Source: Fusarium oxysporum f. sp. lycopersici 4287 (lineage: Eukaryota > Ascomycota > Sordariomycetes > Hypocreales > Nectriaceae). From it: DNA of 64,000 nucleotides. The notes under the pieces were generated by a model. It was not told the DNA's origin, searched no databases, and saw only the letters and a list, made by a program, of their open reading frames with translations. Location of the stretch: the NCBI RefSeq assembly GCF_000149955.1, contig NC_030993.1:3491453-3555452 (forward strand), in the 5' to 3' direction. Made by a program: the position numbers and the translations under genes. Below, piece after piece: positions 1 to 12,104 of the stretch; the stretch's first letter is position 1, and the number at the start of each line of letters is the position of its first letter.

Positions 1-208
1 GGTAACTGCGCTTTGTGTTTTGTTTGGTCTTATTTCCGACTTCCGGAGCCCAAGGACCGCTCTCTATGCAGAACTGGACATGCTATTCGATCAGGGCGTC
101 TCCGCGAGGAAGTTTGCAACGACCTATGTCAATCCTTATGAAGTAACCGAACGACGATTCGACCAAGATTCCGATTCCAAGGAGAAGAATATGAGTCACG
201 TTGAGTGA
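1..208 (+). CDS. MFS sugar transporter, C-terminal end (partial)
   Basis: Only the last exon or exons of a gene that begins before the window are present. The reading frame ending in TGA at 206-208 contains YAELDMLFDQGVSARKF, the usual cytoplasmic tail of fungal MFS sugar/H+ symporters just after the PETKG motif of the last membrane helix. A GT follows the first base of the window (GGTAACT) and an intron probably runs from base 2 to an acceptor at 71, which joins G to AA to make the Glu of AELD. An acceptor slightly further upstream cannot be excluded, because YAE itself fits the family. The hydrophilic acidic tail after NPYE is normal for the family. The substrate cannot be told from the tail alone. 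Confidence 0.75.
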   Translation, partial: VTALCVLFGLISDFRSPRTALYAELDMLFDQGVSARKFATTYVNPYEVTERRFDQDSDSKEKNMSHVE

Positions 209-2557
209 TTAGTTGATTTGTATACATAACAGGCACATGGAAGGTCGCGGTCCCAAGACTTTTGTCAGGCCATCCATCAACCCTGTCTATGGATATTCAG
301 ACTGGATGGAGAAGATTGCTTGGACGTTCTTGACAGTTTGGGGTTTGAAGCATCCAGATGAGTAGAATAGTTTCATTTATGAGTTTCCAAATCTAGTTAC
401 TACCTGATTTTTACAACATTTCCTTTGAGAAATAAAATAAAAAACGGCACATATATCGCACCAACGACCCAAGTAGGGAGGAAGCCCATCAGACCGCTGC
501 GAACAAAGCTGATCAGAGCTGTAACTATCTTCTTGAGCATCAGTCTCAAACTCTCAAAAGTGCTTCATGATATGGCGACAGCTATACCAATTGCGACAGT
601 GGCAACTACAATGTTTGCTGGGTCGCCCATATAGTGCCTACTATTGCCGCCCTCTTCGGGGAGTTAATTACTACTACTAAATTGGACTCGTGCCTCGTTT
701 GTTCCCTAGAATGTCCACTTCGGTCGGTAAGGTTCATCCGGAATCTGTACCATCTCGACAGGTTACCACTTGTGGCCAACTCGTCCATCCCTTACGATAT
801 TCAGAGGCGAAGCCAGCCTGGAGCTACTGCATATCTTGCGGCTTACGTCGTCAGATGGGTTAAGGGCAATAGTCAGGACGAACCTTGGGCTCCCATGAGT
901 ATGTCGGAGTGTCTCAGACTTGATCGGGATGCTAGTCATCATGGCAATAATGGAGAAGATGGCTGCGATGCTCAAATTAGCTTTGTCGAACATGATCGTG
1001 GCTGAGTATTGCCGTTGACATGTACGATGTGGTTCCCTGCGCTATATGCCGTTTTCCTTATCGATTTATCAGTCTTTTCATGTCTCTGAAATCTCCCTCA
1101 TTCTTTTTCATTTGTGCTGTTTGCTTGGACTTTCGCCTCACAACTTGCGATCCATTCGGATTCATCCCCTTCGGATTGTATCGCGAGCCCCATAGAGTAT
1201 CGGGCATTCGCATCATTGTAAACATATGTTTGTAAACAGGGTAAGAATAGAAAGATCCATAAATCCGCGATGCCAAGGTACATTTGTTGATTGATAAAAA
1301 ATGAAAGGAAGGTGGGGGAAAAATAAGAGATCGCTCGATACCTATGAATGATGAATCTGGGAATAGCTTCAATTTGTCCAAGCTGGAATTAGTCGTTGTG
1401 TAATTGACGTATCCTAAACCCACTTAGCTCATATTTTGGTCTTGGCTCCAACCCAGCTGATAACCCCTGCTGATGAATTACCGCGATGCCCAGAAATAAA
1501 ACAAGAACCACTAACAATTAAGAGTGCGCACCGTGGGGATACAGCGGGGAGAATGGGTCAAGCTTAGCGTGGTGCGACAGCGAACTCCCCGCATCTGCTT
1601 GTGACACTTGCATCACGAGTTAACCCAGCCTCAATCATATCATAGCGCCCACCAACAAAGTCGGGGGAGGGGGTCTAGACGTGGAGCGGTGAGACACCAA
1701 AAAGGCGCGTGAGCAACAGGGGATCCAATTGAGGTGAAAGGGTAGGGTATCACATGCAGTAGAGTCGAAGCAGGCTGCGATGACTGCGACAAAGGAATGG
1801 ATGGAGTGGACTAAACATTTGAGATGAGACATTTTGCGAGATCTACAGTGTCAATTCGACAAGCTTATCTCCACTGTCACATTGACCGTTAGCGACCACC
1901 ATCTTTGATCTCGTGCACCAAGCCAAGATGCACCCAAAATCTCAGCTGCAACGCCCGTATCAATTGAAAGAGTGTTTGCGATACCCGAATGCGCCCGCAA
2001 TTGACTTGACTACCGTGACACAGACGCAGACACAATCACAATCACAAGCCTCGTTGTTTCACCCGCCAAGACCATTCTGGACTGTTCCCCAACTTCCCCA
2101 CCGAATAACCTCTAGCCAAGCGCTGGACTTTATCGGGCCACGACACAAAGAACAGAACAGAACAGAATGTCTGATACAACAAATCAGTTGTCATCCACCA
2201 AAATGCGACTAAATAACAGGAAATTAACCTTGTATGAAGTACCCACTGCGAAGGTTAGAGCGGTAACGCGAGAAAAACGGCTCTTGAACAAGGGCGATTT
2301 AGGTTTAGCGTCAGCACCCTCCATTACGACAGCCTAGACCCTTGGCTTTTTCCCCGCCCTGACCGCCCGCCCTTGGAAACAGTCACCAACCAACCTCCAC
2401 CTCCGTTTCATTTCATTTCATTCTTCTTGAACCCTCGTCCCCCAGACACAAAAAAGGGCTGACGGTTCCTTTCTTCTCCCCTCTTCTGTCAACCTTTCAC
2501 CGTCTGCGCCTCGACCCATCGACACCGAAAGCGACGCGAGTGTACCCCCGAGTCGCC
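209..2557. other. Intergenic region upstream of the antiporter
   Basis: No convincing gene is seen in about 2.3 kb. A short open frame (237-365, 42 codons from ATG, preceded by a good acceptor TAACAG at 227-232) could be an exon of unknown affiliation. The complement of 425-634 encodes a hydrophobic stretch with an internal stop and may be a relic. The 2400-2557 segment is pyrimidine rich and looks like the 5' leader of the antiporter gene. Confidence 0.5.
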
Positions 2558-5330
2558 ATGTCCTCCACTGCGACGGCTGCAGCGGCTGCCGCCACGGGCG
2601 CAAAGCCCCAGGGCGGAATCATCGAAGGCCTCAATCCGATCCACTACAATCCGAAAGACCCCATCTCGCTCTTCATCGTGCAGGCCATCATCATCGTCGT
2701 TTTCTGCCGCCTGTTGCAATGGCCCCTCTCCAAGTTCGGCCAGCCGCGTGTCATCTCAGAAGTCATCGGCGGCATCGTCCTCGGTCCGTCTGTGATGATG
2801 CGCATCCCCGGCTTCAAGGAGAACATCTTCCCCACCGAGTCCATGCCCGTCCTCAGCAATGTCGCCACCATCGGTCTCTTGCTCTTCCCTTTCCTCGTCG
2901 GTCTCGAAGTCGATACGCGCATGTTCAAGTCCAATTGGCGCGTCGCTGTCAGTGTCGGCCTCGCCAGTATGATGCTGCCCTTTGGTCTTGGTGTTGCTGT
3001 TGCCTGGGGCTTGTATGAAGAATATGGCGACGAGGGAACCATGAAGGATATGGAGTTCGGCACCTTTGCTCTCTTCATCGGAACTGCACTCGCCATTACC
3101 GCGTTCCCTGTCCTCTGCCGTATTCTTTCTGAGCTTCAAATCCTCGGAACTTCGGTCGGTGTCACTGTACTTGCTGCGGGCATCGGCAATGATGTTGTTG
3201 GCTGGGTTCTTCTCGCTCTGAGTGTCGCTCTCGTCAACAACGCCAATGGCCTCACAGCGCTCTATGTCTTTTTGACTGCAGTGGCTTGGGTCCTCTTCCT
3301 CGTTTATGCTGTTCGCCCTGTCTTTCTTTGGGTCTTGCGCCGCACCGACAGTATCCAGAACGGTCCGTCCCAAGGCATCACGACATTGACTCTCCTTCTT
3401 GTTTTGGCCTCGTCTTGGTTCACTGGTAAGACCACTCATTCCACTCGCTATCATGTCTAACAGATTCTAGCTGCCATCGGCGTCCATGCCATTTTCGGTG
3501 CTTTCCTCGTCGGTCTCATTTGTCCTCACGACGGTGGTTTTGCCATCAAGTTGACCGAAAAGATTGAAGATCTTGTCGGTTCTATACTTCTGCCCCTTTA
3601 TTTTGCCCTCTCTGGTCTCAATACCGATCTTGGCTTGCTCAATGATGGTACTACCTGGGGCTATGTCGTTGCCATCATTGCATGTGCCTTCTTTGGCAAA
3701 ATCATCGCTGGTACACTTGCCGCCCGTCTCACCAAATGTCTTTGGCGAGAAAGCTTCACTATCGGTGCCTTGATGAGTTGCAAAGGTCTTGTAGAGCTCA
3801 TCGTGCTGGTAAGTTACTCGTCGCTGGCGCAACGCATGGAGCTAATAATTATAGAACATTGGTCTTCAAGCCGGCATTCTCTCCCGTCGAACCTTTACCA
3901 TGTTCGTCGTCATGGCAGTAGTAAGTATTCTCCTCTTTACTCATCCAATTCACCGCTGATTGAGTTAGGTTACCACCGTGACAACCTCCCCGCTCACCAG
4001 ATGGCTCTACCCTGTCTGGTATCGCCAGAAGGTCGAGAAGTGGCGCCGAGGAGAAATTGACTGGGATGGAAACCCTCTCCAGACTGAAGCTCAAACTTCT
4101 GAGCACAAGATGGAAGAGGCTCTCGACAAGTCTCAAACTCATCGCCTCATTCTTCATCTCCGCCTCGATGCCCTTCCTGGACTCTTCAATCTAGTATCGC
4201 TTCTCGGAGGGTCTCGAAAGACTACCCATGCACTTGCAGACTCAAGCATCGAGGCCGTCGACTCCACTTCTGAGGAGAAGACCCAGCCAATTCCCAATCG
4301 CCCTCTCGAAGTTCGTGGCGTACGTCTCATGGAGTTGACAGATCGTACATCCTCAGTCATGCAGTCTGCCGAGCTTGATGAATTCGCTTCCCGTGATGCT
4401 GTCTTTTCCGCGTTCCAGACCTTCTCTCGCCTCAACGGTGTAGCTGTTGCTGGCCAGGTCTCCATCATTCCTACCAACGCTTACGCAGAGACCATTGTCA
4501 AGTATGCCGAGGAAGCCAGATCTGACTTTATGCTCATTCCCTGGAGTACCTACGGAGGTCTGGCCGAGGAGAGTTCTGCTGCTGCTGCTGCCTTGACCGA
4601 GACCGGTAACCCCAACGACCGCTTCTTTAGCAGAACGTACATCGACTACGTCGCTGCCGCTGTTCAACGTTCAACCTGCACGACCGGTATCTTTATCAAT
4701 CGCAATCCTCACAGCGATGCTTTGTCCAAGAAACCAACTCTGACCCGAACCCGCACTGGTCTGTCAGTTCACAGCGCCCACGATGGCGCTATCATCCAGA
4801 GGCCTGTCGACCAGCGCCAGAGCATTTTTGTGCCCTTCATCGGCGGCAAAGACGACCGCGCCGCTCTCCTCTTCGCCCTTCAACTTGCTCACAACCCTCA
4901 TGTCTCAATCCACGTCATCCATCTTCACTTCAACGAAGACGAACATGATGCTCACATCACCCCCGATGGCAAGAATATCGACAGTGTCCCATCGGCCAGC
5001 GACTTGGATCTCCTCAATACCGCTAAGAACAACGCCTCCGGCAAGCTTGAGGGTCGTGTGACCTTTGTCGAGATCTCCGTTGACTCAGTACGCAACCTTC
5101 CTGACCTCGCCGTCGCTCACGCTCGCGAGACCGTTGGCAAGTCTCGTCTGAGCGTTGGCGATTTGATCGTCGTTGGTCGTGCGCACTCTGTCTTCGACAA
5201 TCTTCTCGCTGAGGACTTTGGTGTTGAGAGGGACTTTCAACGTACAGTTGGTGTGCTGGGCGATAGGTTTGCTAGAGCTGGAATTGATGCTGGACTGTTG
5301 GTCATCGATGATAAGCAGGGCAACGTCTAG
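2558..5330 (+). CDS. KHA1: K(+)/H(+) antiporter, KHA1-like (CPA2 family)
   Basis: Four exons (2558-3425, 3471-3808, 3855-3920, 3969-5330) give 877 residues, close to yeast Kha1. The introns are 45, 46 and 48 bp with GTAAG donors. The first ~430 residues form a Na+/H+-exchanger membrane domain of about 12 helices, with the family motifs PRVISEVIGGIVLGPS near residue 65 and GNDVVGW in the middle helices, where the Asp pair takes part in ion exchange. The rest is a soluble tail with a universal-stress-protein-like region (IFVPFIGGKDDRAALLFALQ), as in fungal Kha1 proteins. The family exchanges cytosolic K+ for H+ in endomembranes. The start is the ATG at 2558; an in-frame GTG at 2540 is less likely. 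It is flanked by long untranscribed-looking DNA on both sides. Confidence 0.95.
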
Positions 5331-5995
5331 GCGTTGGATATGGACTGAAATTTGGTTTGTTTTCAATTGGCATTTGAGATTGGATGTTGGATGAGGATTA
5401 TGCGTATTGGATTTGTTATTAAGATATACCATATTTGGCGGTGTTGGATACGATTTATGAATACATACTTTTTTCTTCTTGAGCTGATTGTTTGAGTATA
5501 AGATGTCATGGAGTTTTATATGGTCAGTTCATCTTGGGTACCGATATGGGCACGAATTTCTTGGATATTTTGATACATCTGAGACTTGATGAAGATGTCA
5601 CCCAGTCGCTAGCAAGCAAGAAACCTCTTGAAGCTAAACTAAGGTTCCAAAGATGCGTGGTCTAAGGTCCTCTAAGCCTATATTAGGTTGTACTAAACTT
5701 ACCTAAACTCAGAATAGAGGTCCCAAGTCATCTTGCCTCCCTCGCCAGTCTGCGAATCTCAACGTCGATGGATGGACTGGACTGTAATGCTACTTGAAAG
5801 AGTCTTCCTCGCAATGAGACTTTTTATTTCAACCCGTGATCAGCCACTTCGATGCTATGAACTATGTGTCTGGGTGCTAACTAGTCATGAAAGCCATTCC
5901 TCCAACACCCACTGTGGTCTTTCTTTATCAACAGGCTGTCTTACCTGCCACCTAAAACGCATTTTAAGGCCAGATTGACCTGGAACTACCTCCAT
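5331..5995. other. Intergenic, convergent 3' ends
   Basis: This separates the antiporter 3' end from the 3' end of the coiled-coil gene on the other strand. It is AT rich at first (3' UTR-like) and contains several short CCTAAG/CTAGG-type words at 5640-5720. No gene is seen. Confidence 0.5.
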
Positions 5996-7191
5996 TCAAG
6001 ACATGTCATCCAGCTTTCGCTTCGGACCTCCAGTGGTTGACAGAATACTCAGAACCAGAGCCCCAGTTTCCACCGCCTTTTCCGCCTTCTCGTCTGAGTG
6101 AGCTACCTCACTGCGCAAGACATTCATCTCTTTCTCGGCCTTCTTGTGCCCGCTGAGTACCTTCGTCTCGATACCGGCCGCGCGCTGTTGACAGCTTGTT
6201 GAGTGCTGGGTAAGCATTGCTTGAAGTGCTTCAAGATTCTTCTTGACGTTGTCGATTTGTCCTTGTGCGGTTTTAAGCTGTTGGATCTCTTTTCGGAGGG
6301 TTTCCATGTCGCTTTTCGTCTTCTCTAGTGCGCGCGCTTGTGACGCTTTGGACTCGGCTAGTTCTTTCTCAAGATTGTTGACGTGCTTTCTTGTATCTTC
6401 AAGTTCATGGTTTGTCGAGGCTAGGCGCATCTCGAGTGAGTATATTCTCGGGTTAGTGCCGAATTCGTTCAGGTCATCTGGGAGATGTCCTTTGATAGCA
6501 GCGCTGAGGCCATTGACCGGTGAATTGTCTATCGTTTTCTTGATAGCCTTTGCTCGCTCCTCAATGCAATTTTCGTTGGGTGCGGTGGCAGGCTTTCCGT
6601 AGAACAAGCTCATCTGGGCTTCGATGGGGACGAACTTGGGATACATGATGGCGTCGGTCGGGAATTGGAGGCCCCAGAGATCTGACATGTCTTTGCGAAT
6701 AGACTGGAGAAGTGGGTGACCGGGGCCGAGCCAGACCGCCAAAAAGAACCAGTATGGGTAGTAAAGCTGCTTTTTGATGCCGTTTGTTCCGGTAAGTTTC
6801 TGGTAGGGCATCTGGGCGGTCACCTCCGCTTTGTCGATAGACCCTTTAGTCGAGGTATCTTTCCACGTCTGCACAACAGCCTGCTTGAGCTTGACGGCAA
6901 GATCAAGTGCCATTGTCTGCTCAACTTCGTTGAAGGCAGCGATGATGTTGTCAAACAAGCGCTCGGCGTGTCGCGTTGCATAGACGGCCGGAACGTCAAG
7001 CAGATGCAGTTGAGTCTTGGACGGCGCATTCGAGAGTTTTACGAATTCTCTTTCCTGGAATGCGTTAGAATCGCAGGCCAAGGTTAGACAGTGATAAGTA
7101 CTTGGACTCTTTCAGAGCCATCGTGAGGACGAAACCTAAGCCCCTGTCGAGCTGGAGGTGGACATCGCCTAGTCGCAGGCGTTCCAGGCAT
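5996..7191 (-). CDS. Coiled-coil protein of unknown function
   Basis: Two exons on the minus strand (7102-7191 and 5996-7054) joined by a 47-bp intron with a TTCTAAC branch site give 382 residues. The first ATG that keeps the phase across this intron is at 7191 and starts the protein MPGTPATRRCPPPARQG. A downstream start inside the intron would read through splice signals and is rejected. The N-terminal ~230 residues have no family I recognise; a hydrophobic patch (YPYWFFLAVWLGPGHP) lies near residue 125. Residues ~245-330 form a heptad-like coiled coil rich in Lys/Glu/Gln, and the C-terminus PKRKLDDMS could be a nuclear signal. It may belong to a Fusarium-type lineage-restricted family together with the next two genes. 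No function can be assigned. Confidence 0.75.
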
Positions 7192-7659
7192 CGGCGTAGG
7201 CTTTTTATGCCTTGAATAGATATTTGAAAGGTGCAGTTTGACTATTTAAGAGTAATGCGCGAGTAACGGTTGAGTTAGGCGATGCTAAATATACGTTTGA
7301 TGTTTAATGTTTGATATTTGTAATGTTAAAGATGCAAGCACGCTGATGGAAATCAGTTTGCGCAAAGAAGGATTAACAGGCAGAAAAAGATTTGGCGAAA
7401 GGTTCAAATATGAATCGTCTCGCTTCAGCGCGCCGAGATCGCATCTTTCTCTCCTATCTTTTAAAACACCAACCGCACTATCTGATTCAGACCGACATCA
7501 AACTCAGACTCAACACACACGGCATCCTACTACCTACCTCACACTTCCTTCTCTATTCCTCTTCTGAGAACCTTCCATTACGTTCAAAGCAATTCAGTTC
7601 CTCTCTTCCAATCATCCCCTTTATTTTCACATTTTCAATCAACGCCTTCGCTAGACACA
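7192..7659. other. Divergent promoter region
   Basis: This separates the divergent coiled-coil gene and the small gene starting at 7660. The right half (7480-7655) is CT rich, like fungal core promoters and 5' leaders. No coding signal is supported. Confidence 0.5.
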
Positions 7660-8217
7660 ATGTCGTCCCAGAACTCCAGCAGTTCCTCAAAGGATACTTC
7701 CAAGAAAGAGTCCTCCGAACTGAAGAAGCTCCATTTCGTTGCCTCCTTCGAACACCAGGAACTTCTCGAAGACGTCAGCAACAAGGCCTACGACCTCGGC
7801 GTCAAAGCCGGCCGTGAACAAGTCAATCCACCCGACGACGAAACACAAGCCCTCATCCTCAGCCTCACAGACCGCAACGACGAGCTGGAGAAGCAGATCA
7901 AGGACCTTGCAACCGATGCACCGCTGGATCTTGCCAAGGGCGTTCGTAAGTGCATTTGTCCTACTGTATATCGCAGAGGTCTAATCACAGACTCAGGCAA
8001 CAATGTCACCTCAGCCCATCGCGCCGTGAACTCTGCGACTCATGCTGAAGGTCTCACACGCAACTACTATCGAATTCTTAGAGAGTCATGCAGTGAGCTT
8101 TCAGAGCTGGAGGATAAGTGCAAGGAGCGGGTTGACAAGATCTCGCGCGCAGCGAACAAGAGAGTCGGAAGCGCTTTGAAGCGTGAGGATCTCCCCAAGC
8201 GCTCGTTCCTGGGCTAA
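7660..8217 (+). CDS. Small hydrophilic protein of unknown function
   Basis: ATG at 7660, preceded by ACACA, starts a frame that is interrupted by a 51-bp intron (7946-7996, GTAAGTGC...ACTCAG) whose length is a multiple of three; an acceptor at 7990 would also keep frame. The spliced product is about 168 residues. It begins with a Ser/Lys-rich stretch, then a Glu/Asp-rich helical segment (ALILSLTDRNDELEKQIKDL) and a basic C-terminal third. No catalytic motif or membrane segment is visible. I do not recognise the family. Confidence 0.6.
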   Translation: MSSQNSSSSSKDTSKKESSELKKLHFVASFEHQELLEDVSNKAYDLGVKAGREQVNPPDDETQALILSLTDRNDELEKQIKDLATDAPLDLAKGVRKCICPTVYRRGLITDSGNNVTSAHRAVNSATHAEGLTRNYYRILRESCSELSELEDKCKERVDKISRAANKRVGSALKREDLPKRSFLG

Positions 8218-8668
8218 TGACGAGTGAGCTATGGCAATGGGGTTCTAAAATGGGTTTTGGGCAGGCAAATACTTTTGTGCTGGTACAGGACATGGGGAGA
8301 ACTAGATAACTAGATAGCTACGTCCAAAAGACGTTCAACCTCGAAGACATTTGCGTTCTCTTTGAAGTTCTCGGCTTCATGCAATCTCACGGTGAAACGT
8401 TGTTTCGCATCCAAAGACTCCTGCGGCACTTGACGGTTCTCTTCGTCTGATTCTCACGTTGCAACTGAGTCCACGGCGTCTCATTACCGTACCATTATGC
8501 TCTTGTTCGAGCCATCTTGACCCAGCACCTGTTAACAGTGGCAACGTTCACTTCTTCGTATGCGCCCACAATGCACCCAGAGCATCATCCCTTGTCAACC
8601 CTTTTCTCATTCTTCCTCTTCGCTTTTCTCCAAACCCTTCGTCTTCACCTTCACAAAAACTCATCACC
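8218..8668. other. Intergenic region before the zinc-finger gene
   Basis: No coding signal is supported apart from overlapping frames caused by a CT-rich leader at 8560-8668. This stretch probably carries the 3' UTR of the preceding gene and the promoter of the next. Confidence 0.45.
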
Positions 8669-9251
8669 ATGTATCGTACCATCAAACTCAAGCGCAAACC
8701 TCTTCCCTCCTCCCCTCTCAAGCCATCATCTCCAGTCTCCGATCCCCTCCCCTCTTCCTCACCTCCCAAAGTCCAACCTGTCAACTCAATCCGTTGCTCC
8801 TCCGGGGGCTGCCCCATCTGCAAAGCCATGCTCGTCAACCGCAACGGCAGCCTAGCGCGTCACATTAAACGCCATGCAAAGCTCGCCAAAATCGAGGTAC
8901 AAATTCTATTCCTCTCCTCACCTCCCTTTTCTGACTTTTGATCAGGCTATGAACATCGAGATTGAACTTCCACGAATGGACGCTCCTGACTTTGATGTCG
9001 AGCTCGCTCAGAAAATGTAGCAGTCGGTTCCTGCGAGACGTCGCGCAACTGGCGGCGTATTCCTCGATGGACCGCTCGCTGGAAAGGGTTTCTTTGAGGG
9101 GATGCCCAGTGTTTTTCTCCCAAATGGACGAGTCAAGCCTAAGTGGGCGTGGATAAAGAAGGATCTTGATTCGAGGGTTGGACGTGGTCCTTTGAGGGCT
9201 CTCAAGAATGTGAATGCCAACGCTGGGTACGAGGATGACATGGGGATCTAG
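8669..9251 (+). pseudogene. C2H2 zinc-finger gene with in-frame TAG
   Basis: ATG at 8669 opens exon 1 (8669-8896), which is Pro/Ser rich and then carries CPICKAMLVNRNGSLARH followed by IKRH, a C-x2-C-x13-H-x3-H zinc finger. A 49-bp intron (8897-8945) leads to exon 2, which reads IEIELPRMDAPDFDVELAQKM and then meets TAG at 9018-9020. The same frame stays open for another 76 codons to TAG at 9249-9251 and looks coding (GVFLDGPLAGKGFFEGMPSV). Stopping at the first TAG gives about 100 residues; the full frame gives about 177. The TAG may be a recent nonsense mutation, a read-through site (TAG CAG TCG), or removed by an alternative acceptor at TAGCAG (9018-9023). Which is right cannot be seen from DNA alone. 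Confidence 0.6.
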
Positions 9252-10212
9252 TGGGATGTTGAATGGCCTCTCTTGTACGAAATAGTCAGTGAAGAAAGGT
9301 TGAAGGATTGTTGGCTACGGGTAGTCCGTGGGAAACAGGTACAATCGTGGTTTCCGCGTTATTTCCGGAATTCAAGCTGTATTCCCTATTCGCACTTCAG
9401 CTGCCCCATCTCGGACACACCTCATATCTTCAACCCGTCCGTCAACGTACAGCGATTCAACCGCTCAACAAGGTTCAAAATACGTAAAACATCTCATCAA
9501 CTGTCATAACATCCCTTTTCATAGCATTATCAGATGTGAAGAAGATAGGGAAAGATGAGAAGCAAGGCGACGCAATAGCTGATTAACTTAGTGCCTGTAA
9601 ATTGTCTCCTTGTCAAATCCAATACAATACTTCATTATATCAGTATCCTAAAGTTCATCGTATTAACATGAGTGTTTTGTTGGGCTTGAGCTCTGTCTCT
9701 GTTTCGAATGGATGGTGTCGTTGGTGAATAGGAACCCCGTTATGTACATATCTGCGCTTATCTGTTATCGCAGACCCGCTGGCCTTCTCGACTCTATCTG
9801 GTGTCTACGGCTTGTAAAGCACCAACTCTACTCAGAACATGACAAGATAAAGAACATTTCAGCCTCTGTGTCAATGCTTATTGTCTCAGAGGGGTCGTCT
9901 AGTCACCAGCCTTGTATCCATGAATTCTCAATTCGAGCCAAAGTCAATGAGCCTTTGATAGCGTAAACATCAACATGTGAAGGTAGAACAAAGGCTCAAT
10001 TGAATCGTTCCTACTACCAGTAACAGTGATGTTAAATGCAAATATTACTTCTCCAAAGGCAGTTCAAAGACCAAACAGATTTCGTCACGTCAAGACACTC
10101 AAACGGTAAAGTCATGTAAAATGTATTGACATTGCTCAAACAGGCAATCCTAATTATAGACTATGGTGGTATCTCAACTAAAGCGATAGCAATTCTTACA
10201 AGTAGGAGGTAG
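9252..10212. other. Intergenic, no gene seen
   Basis: About 1 kb between the zinc-finger gene and the 3' end of the peptide transporter gene on the other strand. Short frames only, with no family similarity and no structured RNA that I recognise. Confidence 0.5.
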
Positions 10213-12104
10213 TCACATCTTCTCAATGTCCCTAGGAGCAGCGGGCTCCTCATGCTCCTCCGCAATCTTGTTCTCCAGGGCGTTGGGCTGGTAGGTACCC
10301 TTGTACTCAGACGCCTTGAGCATGTTCCACTTGTCCTCCTCAGCGTCGAGATGCTTGAAGTTGAACCAGAAGGCAACACCACCGACGAAAGCGATGACAG
10401 CAACGACGACGTAGTTCCAGACGAGGAGAGGGTCGCCGGAGAGAGGGGTGAAGGCCTGGCCGATGGCGGAGGCAAAGGCGGACATGAAGAGGTTGACGGA
10501 CATGACGAGGGACTTCATGTTGTCGGGGGCCTTGGAGTAGGCGTACTCGTAGGATGTGACGTTGGTGAAGATCTCACCAAGACCGATGAGGATATAAGGT
10601 AGGCACTGAGCCCAGACGTTGATGTCTGCGGGAGCACAATCTTTTCCGTTGGCATACTTGCCGCAGGGGCTCTTCTCATAAATGAAGTGCTGCATAACAG
10701 CCGATGCAACCATGGCGAGGGCGGAGATGATGAAACCGACTGTCATACGCTTGATGGGGGTGAAGGCGATACCCAGCTTGCGGAGACCAGGGTAAAGAAG
10801 GTGATCAATGATGGGAACCATGATGACGATGGAAATGGGGTTCAAGTTCTGAATGACATCGTTGGGAACACCGTTGAGAACCATGGTGGAGGCCTGAGTG
10901 GTGAGATTACCAGTCATCTGGTTGTAAGCCAGATGGAAGACAGGCAGGTAAAGGAAGACCTTGCAGGCCATCAAACCACGACGGACCTCATCGACCCAGG
11001 CATCATCGTAAGTCATCCAAGCAGGGCGCTGGTCAACGGGAATCTGAGAGGGCTTGGCGTGCTCCCAGTTGAAGCTGAAGAAAGAGCTGCGCTTGCGGAC
11101 GTAGAAGAACATGCGCAAGAACTTGGAGAGGACGGAACCAGTGGCGGGCTTGAGCTTGTACTTCTTCTTGTTGAGGGCAAGGACGATGGGGGCGACGAGG
11201 AAGAAGATAGTGGGGATGAAGAAGGCGAGCCAGAAGGAGTGATACTTCTCAACGTAGACCATGGCGATCTGGCCGCAGACAGAGCCAATGTTGATGGCGA
11301 GGTAGAAGTAGAGGAAGACACGAGTGTTGGTCACGGCGGGATCGACAATGACACGCTCGCCGTTGCGGACCTCAACGCGCATCTTTGTGTCCTCATTCTG
11401 ATCAGCGAGGAGAGGAGAGACGTTGGCTTTGAAGAAACCGGTTCCGACGCAGAGAACAATGAGACCGATGATGAAGGCGCCAAAAGCAGGATCCTTGCGG
11501 ACAATAACAGCGGGAGAAGAAGCAGCGACGAGGATGACGTGAGCGCATGTAGAGACGGCGATGGCGATGTGAAGAGTGAGGAAACGACCGAGCTTGGCAT
11601 CTGCAATCCAGGCACTTTGAGAGCGTTAGCAAAAGCAGACAACAACGTAGAATGAGAGTAGGCGACTCACCCGACAAGAGGCATGAGATAGGCAAAGAAC
11701 TGGTTGAACAGAGAAATACCCTGCGCAGCCTTGGGTCCCATACCAAGCGCACCAGCCTGGGCCTGAGGATCGTTAGGATCAACGGGCGCACCCGTGTTGG
11801 AACCATCAGGCAGCGGCTGCGCGACAAAGTTTGTGTACAGAACCGCAGAGCCATAGTACGAGAAGCGCTCGCAGGCCTCTACGAAGGCAATGGTGTACAT
11901 GGCCCACTTGATCTTTCCCGAGACACGACGCAGCGTCTGGAGCTCCTCCTCGGTAGGGAGCTCATCGTCAGAGTCTGAGACGGAGCGCTGGCGTGTGACG
12001 TCGATGGAGCCCTTGCCCGCGATCTGAGGGATGCCGTGCGTCTCTGGGTCGGCGAGACCAGAGCGGGCGATGGCGTCTGTGTCGAGGTGACCTGCGGTGG
12101 TCAT
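10213..12104 (-). CDS. PTR2: PTR2-type peptide transporter (POT/NPF family)
   Basis: Two exons on the minus strand (11671-12104 and 10213-11614) with a 56-bp intron give 611 residues. The cytoplasmic N-terminus is acidic and Ser rich. ERFSYYGSAVLYTNFVAQ is the typical ExxERxxYYG-like motif of the first helix, and GTGFFKANVSPLLADQ matches the PTR2 signature in helix 5. About 12 helices follow, and the C-terminus is a charged tail. The family moves di- and tripeptides into the cell with protons across the plasma membrane. The extra loop CGKYANGKDCAPADINVWAQ between the late helices is also seen in fungal Ptr2 proteins. The start at 12104 is the first ATG of a complete N-terminus. Regulation by nitrogen status is usual for this family but no specific site was identified here. 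Confidence 0.95.

Noticed and set aside
634..1005. 123-codon frame on the plus strand
   Set aside because: No motif and no splice or start context; overlapping frames on both strands suggest chance.
1058..1423. 121-codon frame on the minus strand
   Set aside because: No family similarity, poor codon use, and a competing frame on the plus strand; probably chance.
2756..3454. 232-codon frame on the minus strand inside the antiporter
   Set aside because: Antisense shadow of the KHA1-like gene; the sense strand carries all family motifs.
10687..11655. 322-codon open frame on the plus strand inside the peptide transporter
   Set aside because: It is the antisense shadow of a codon-biased membrane protein gene and is extremely rich in Glu/Asp/Gly.
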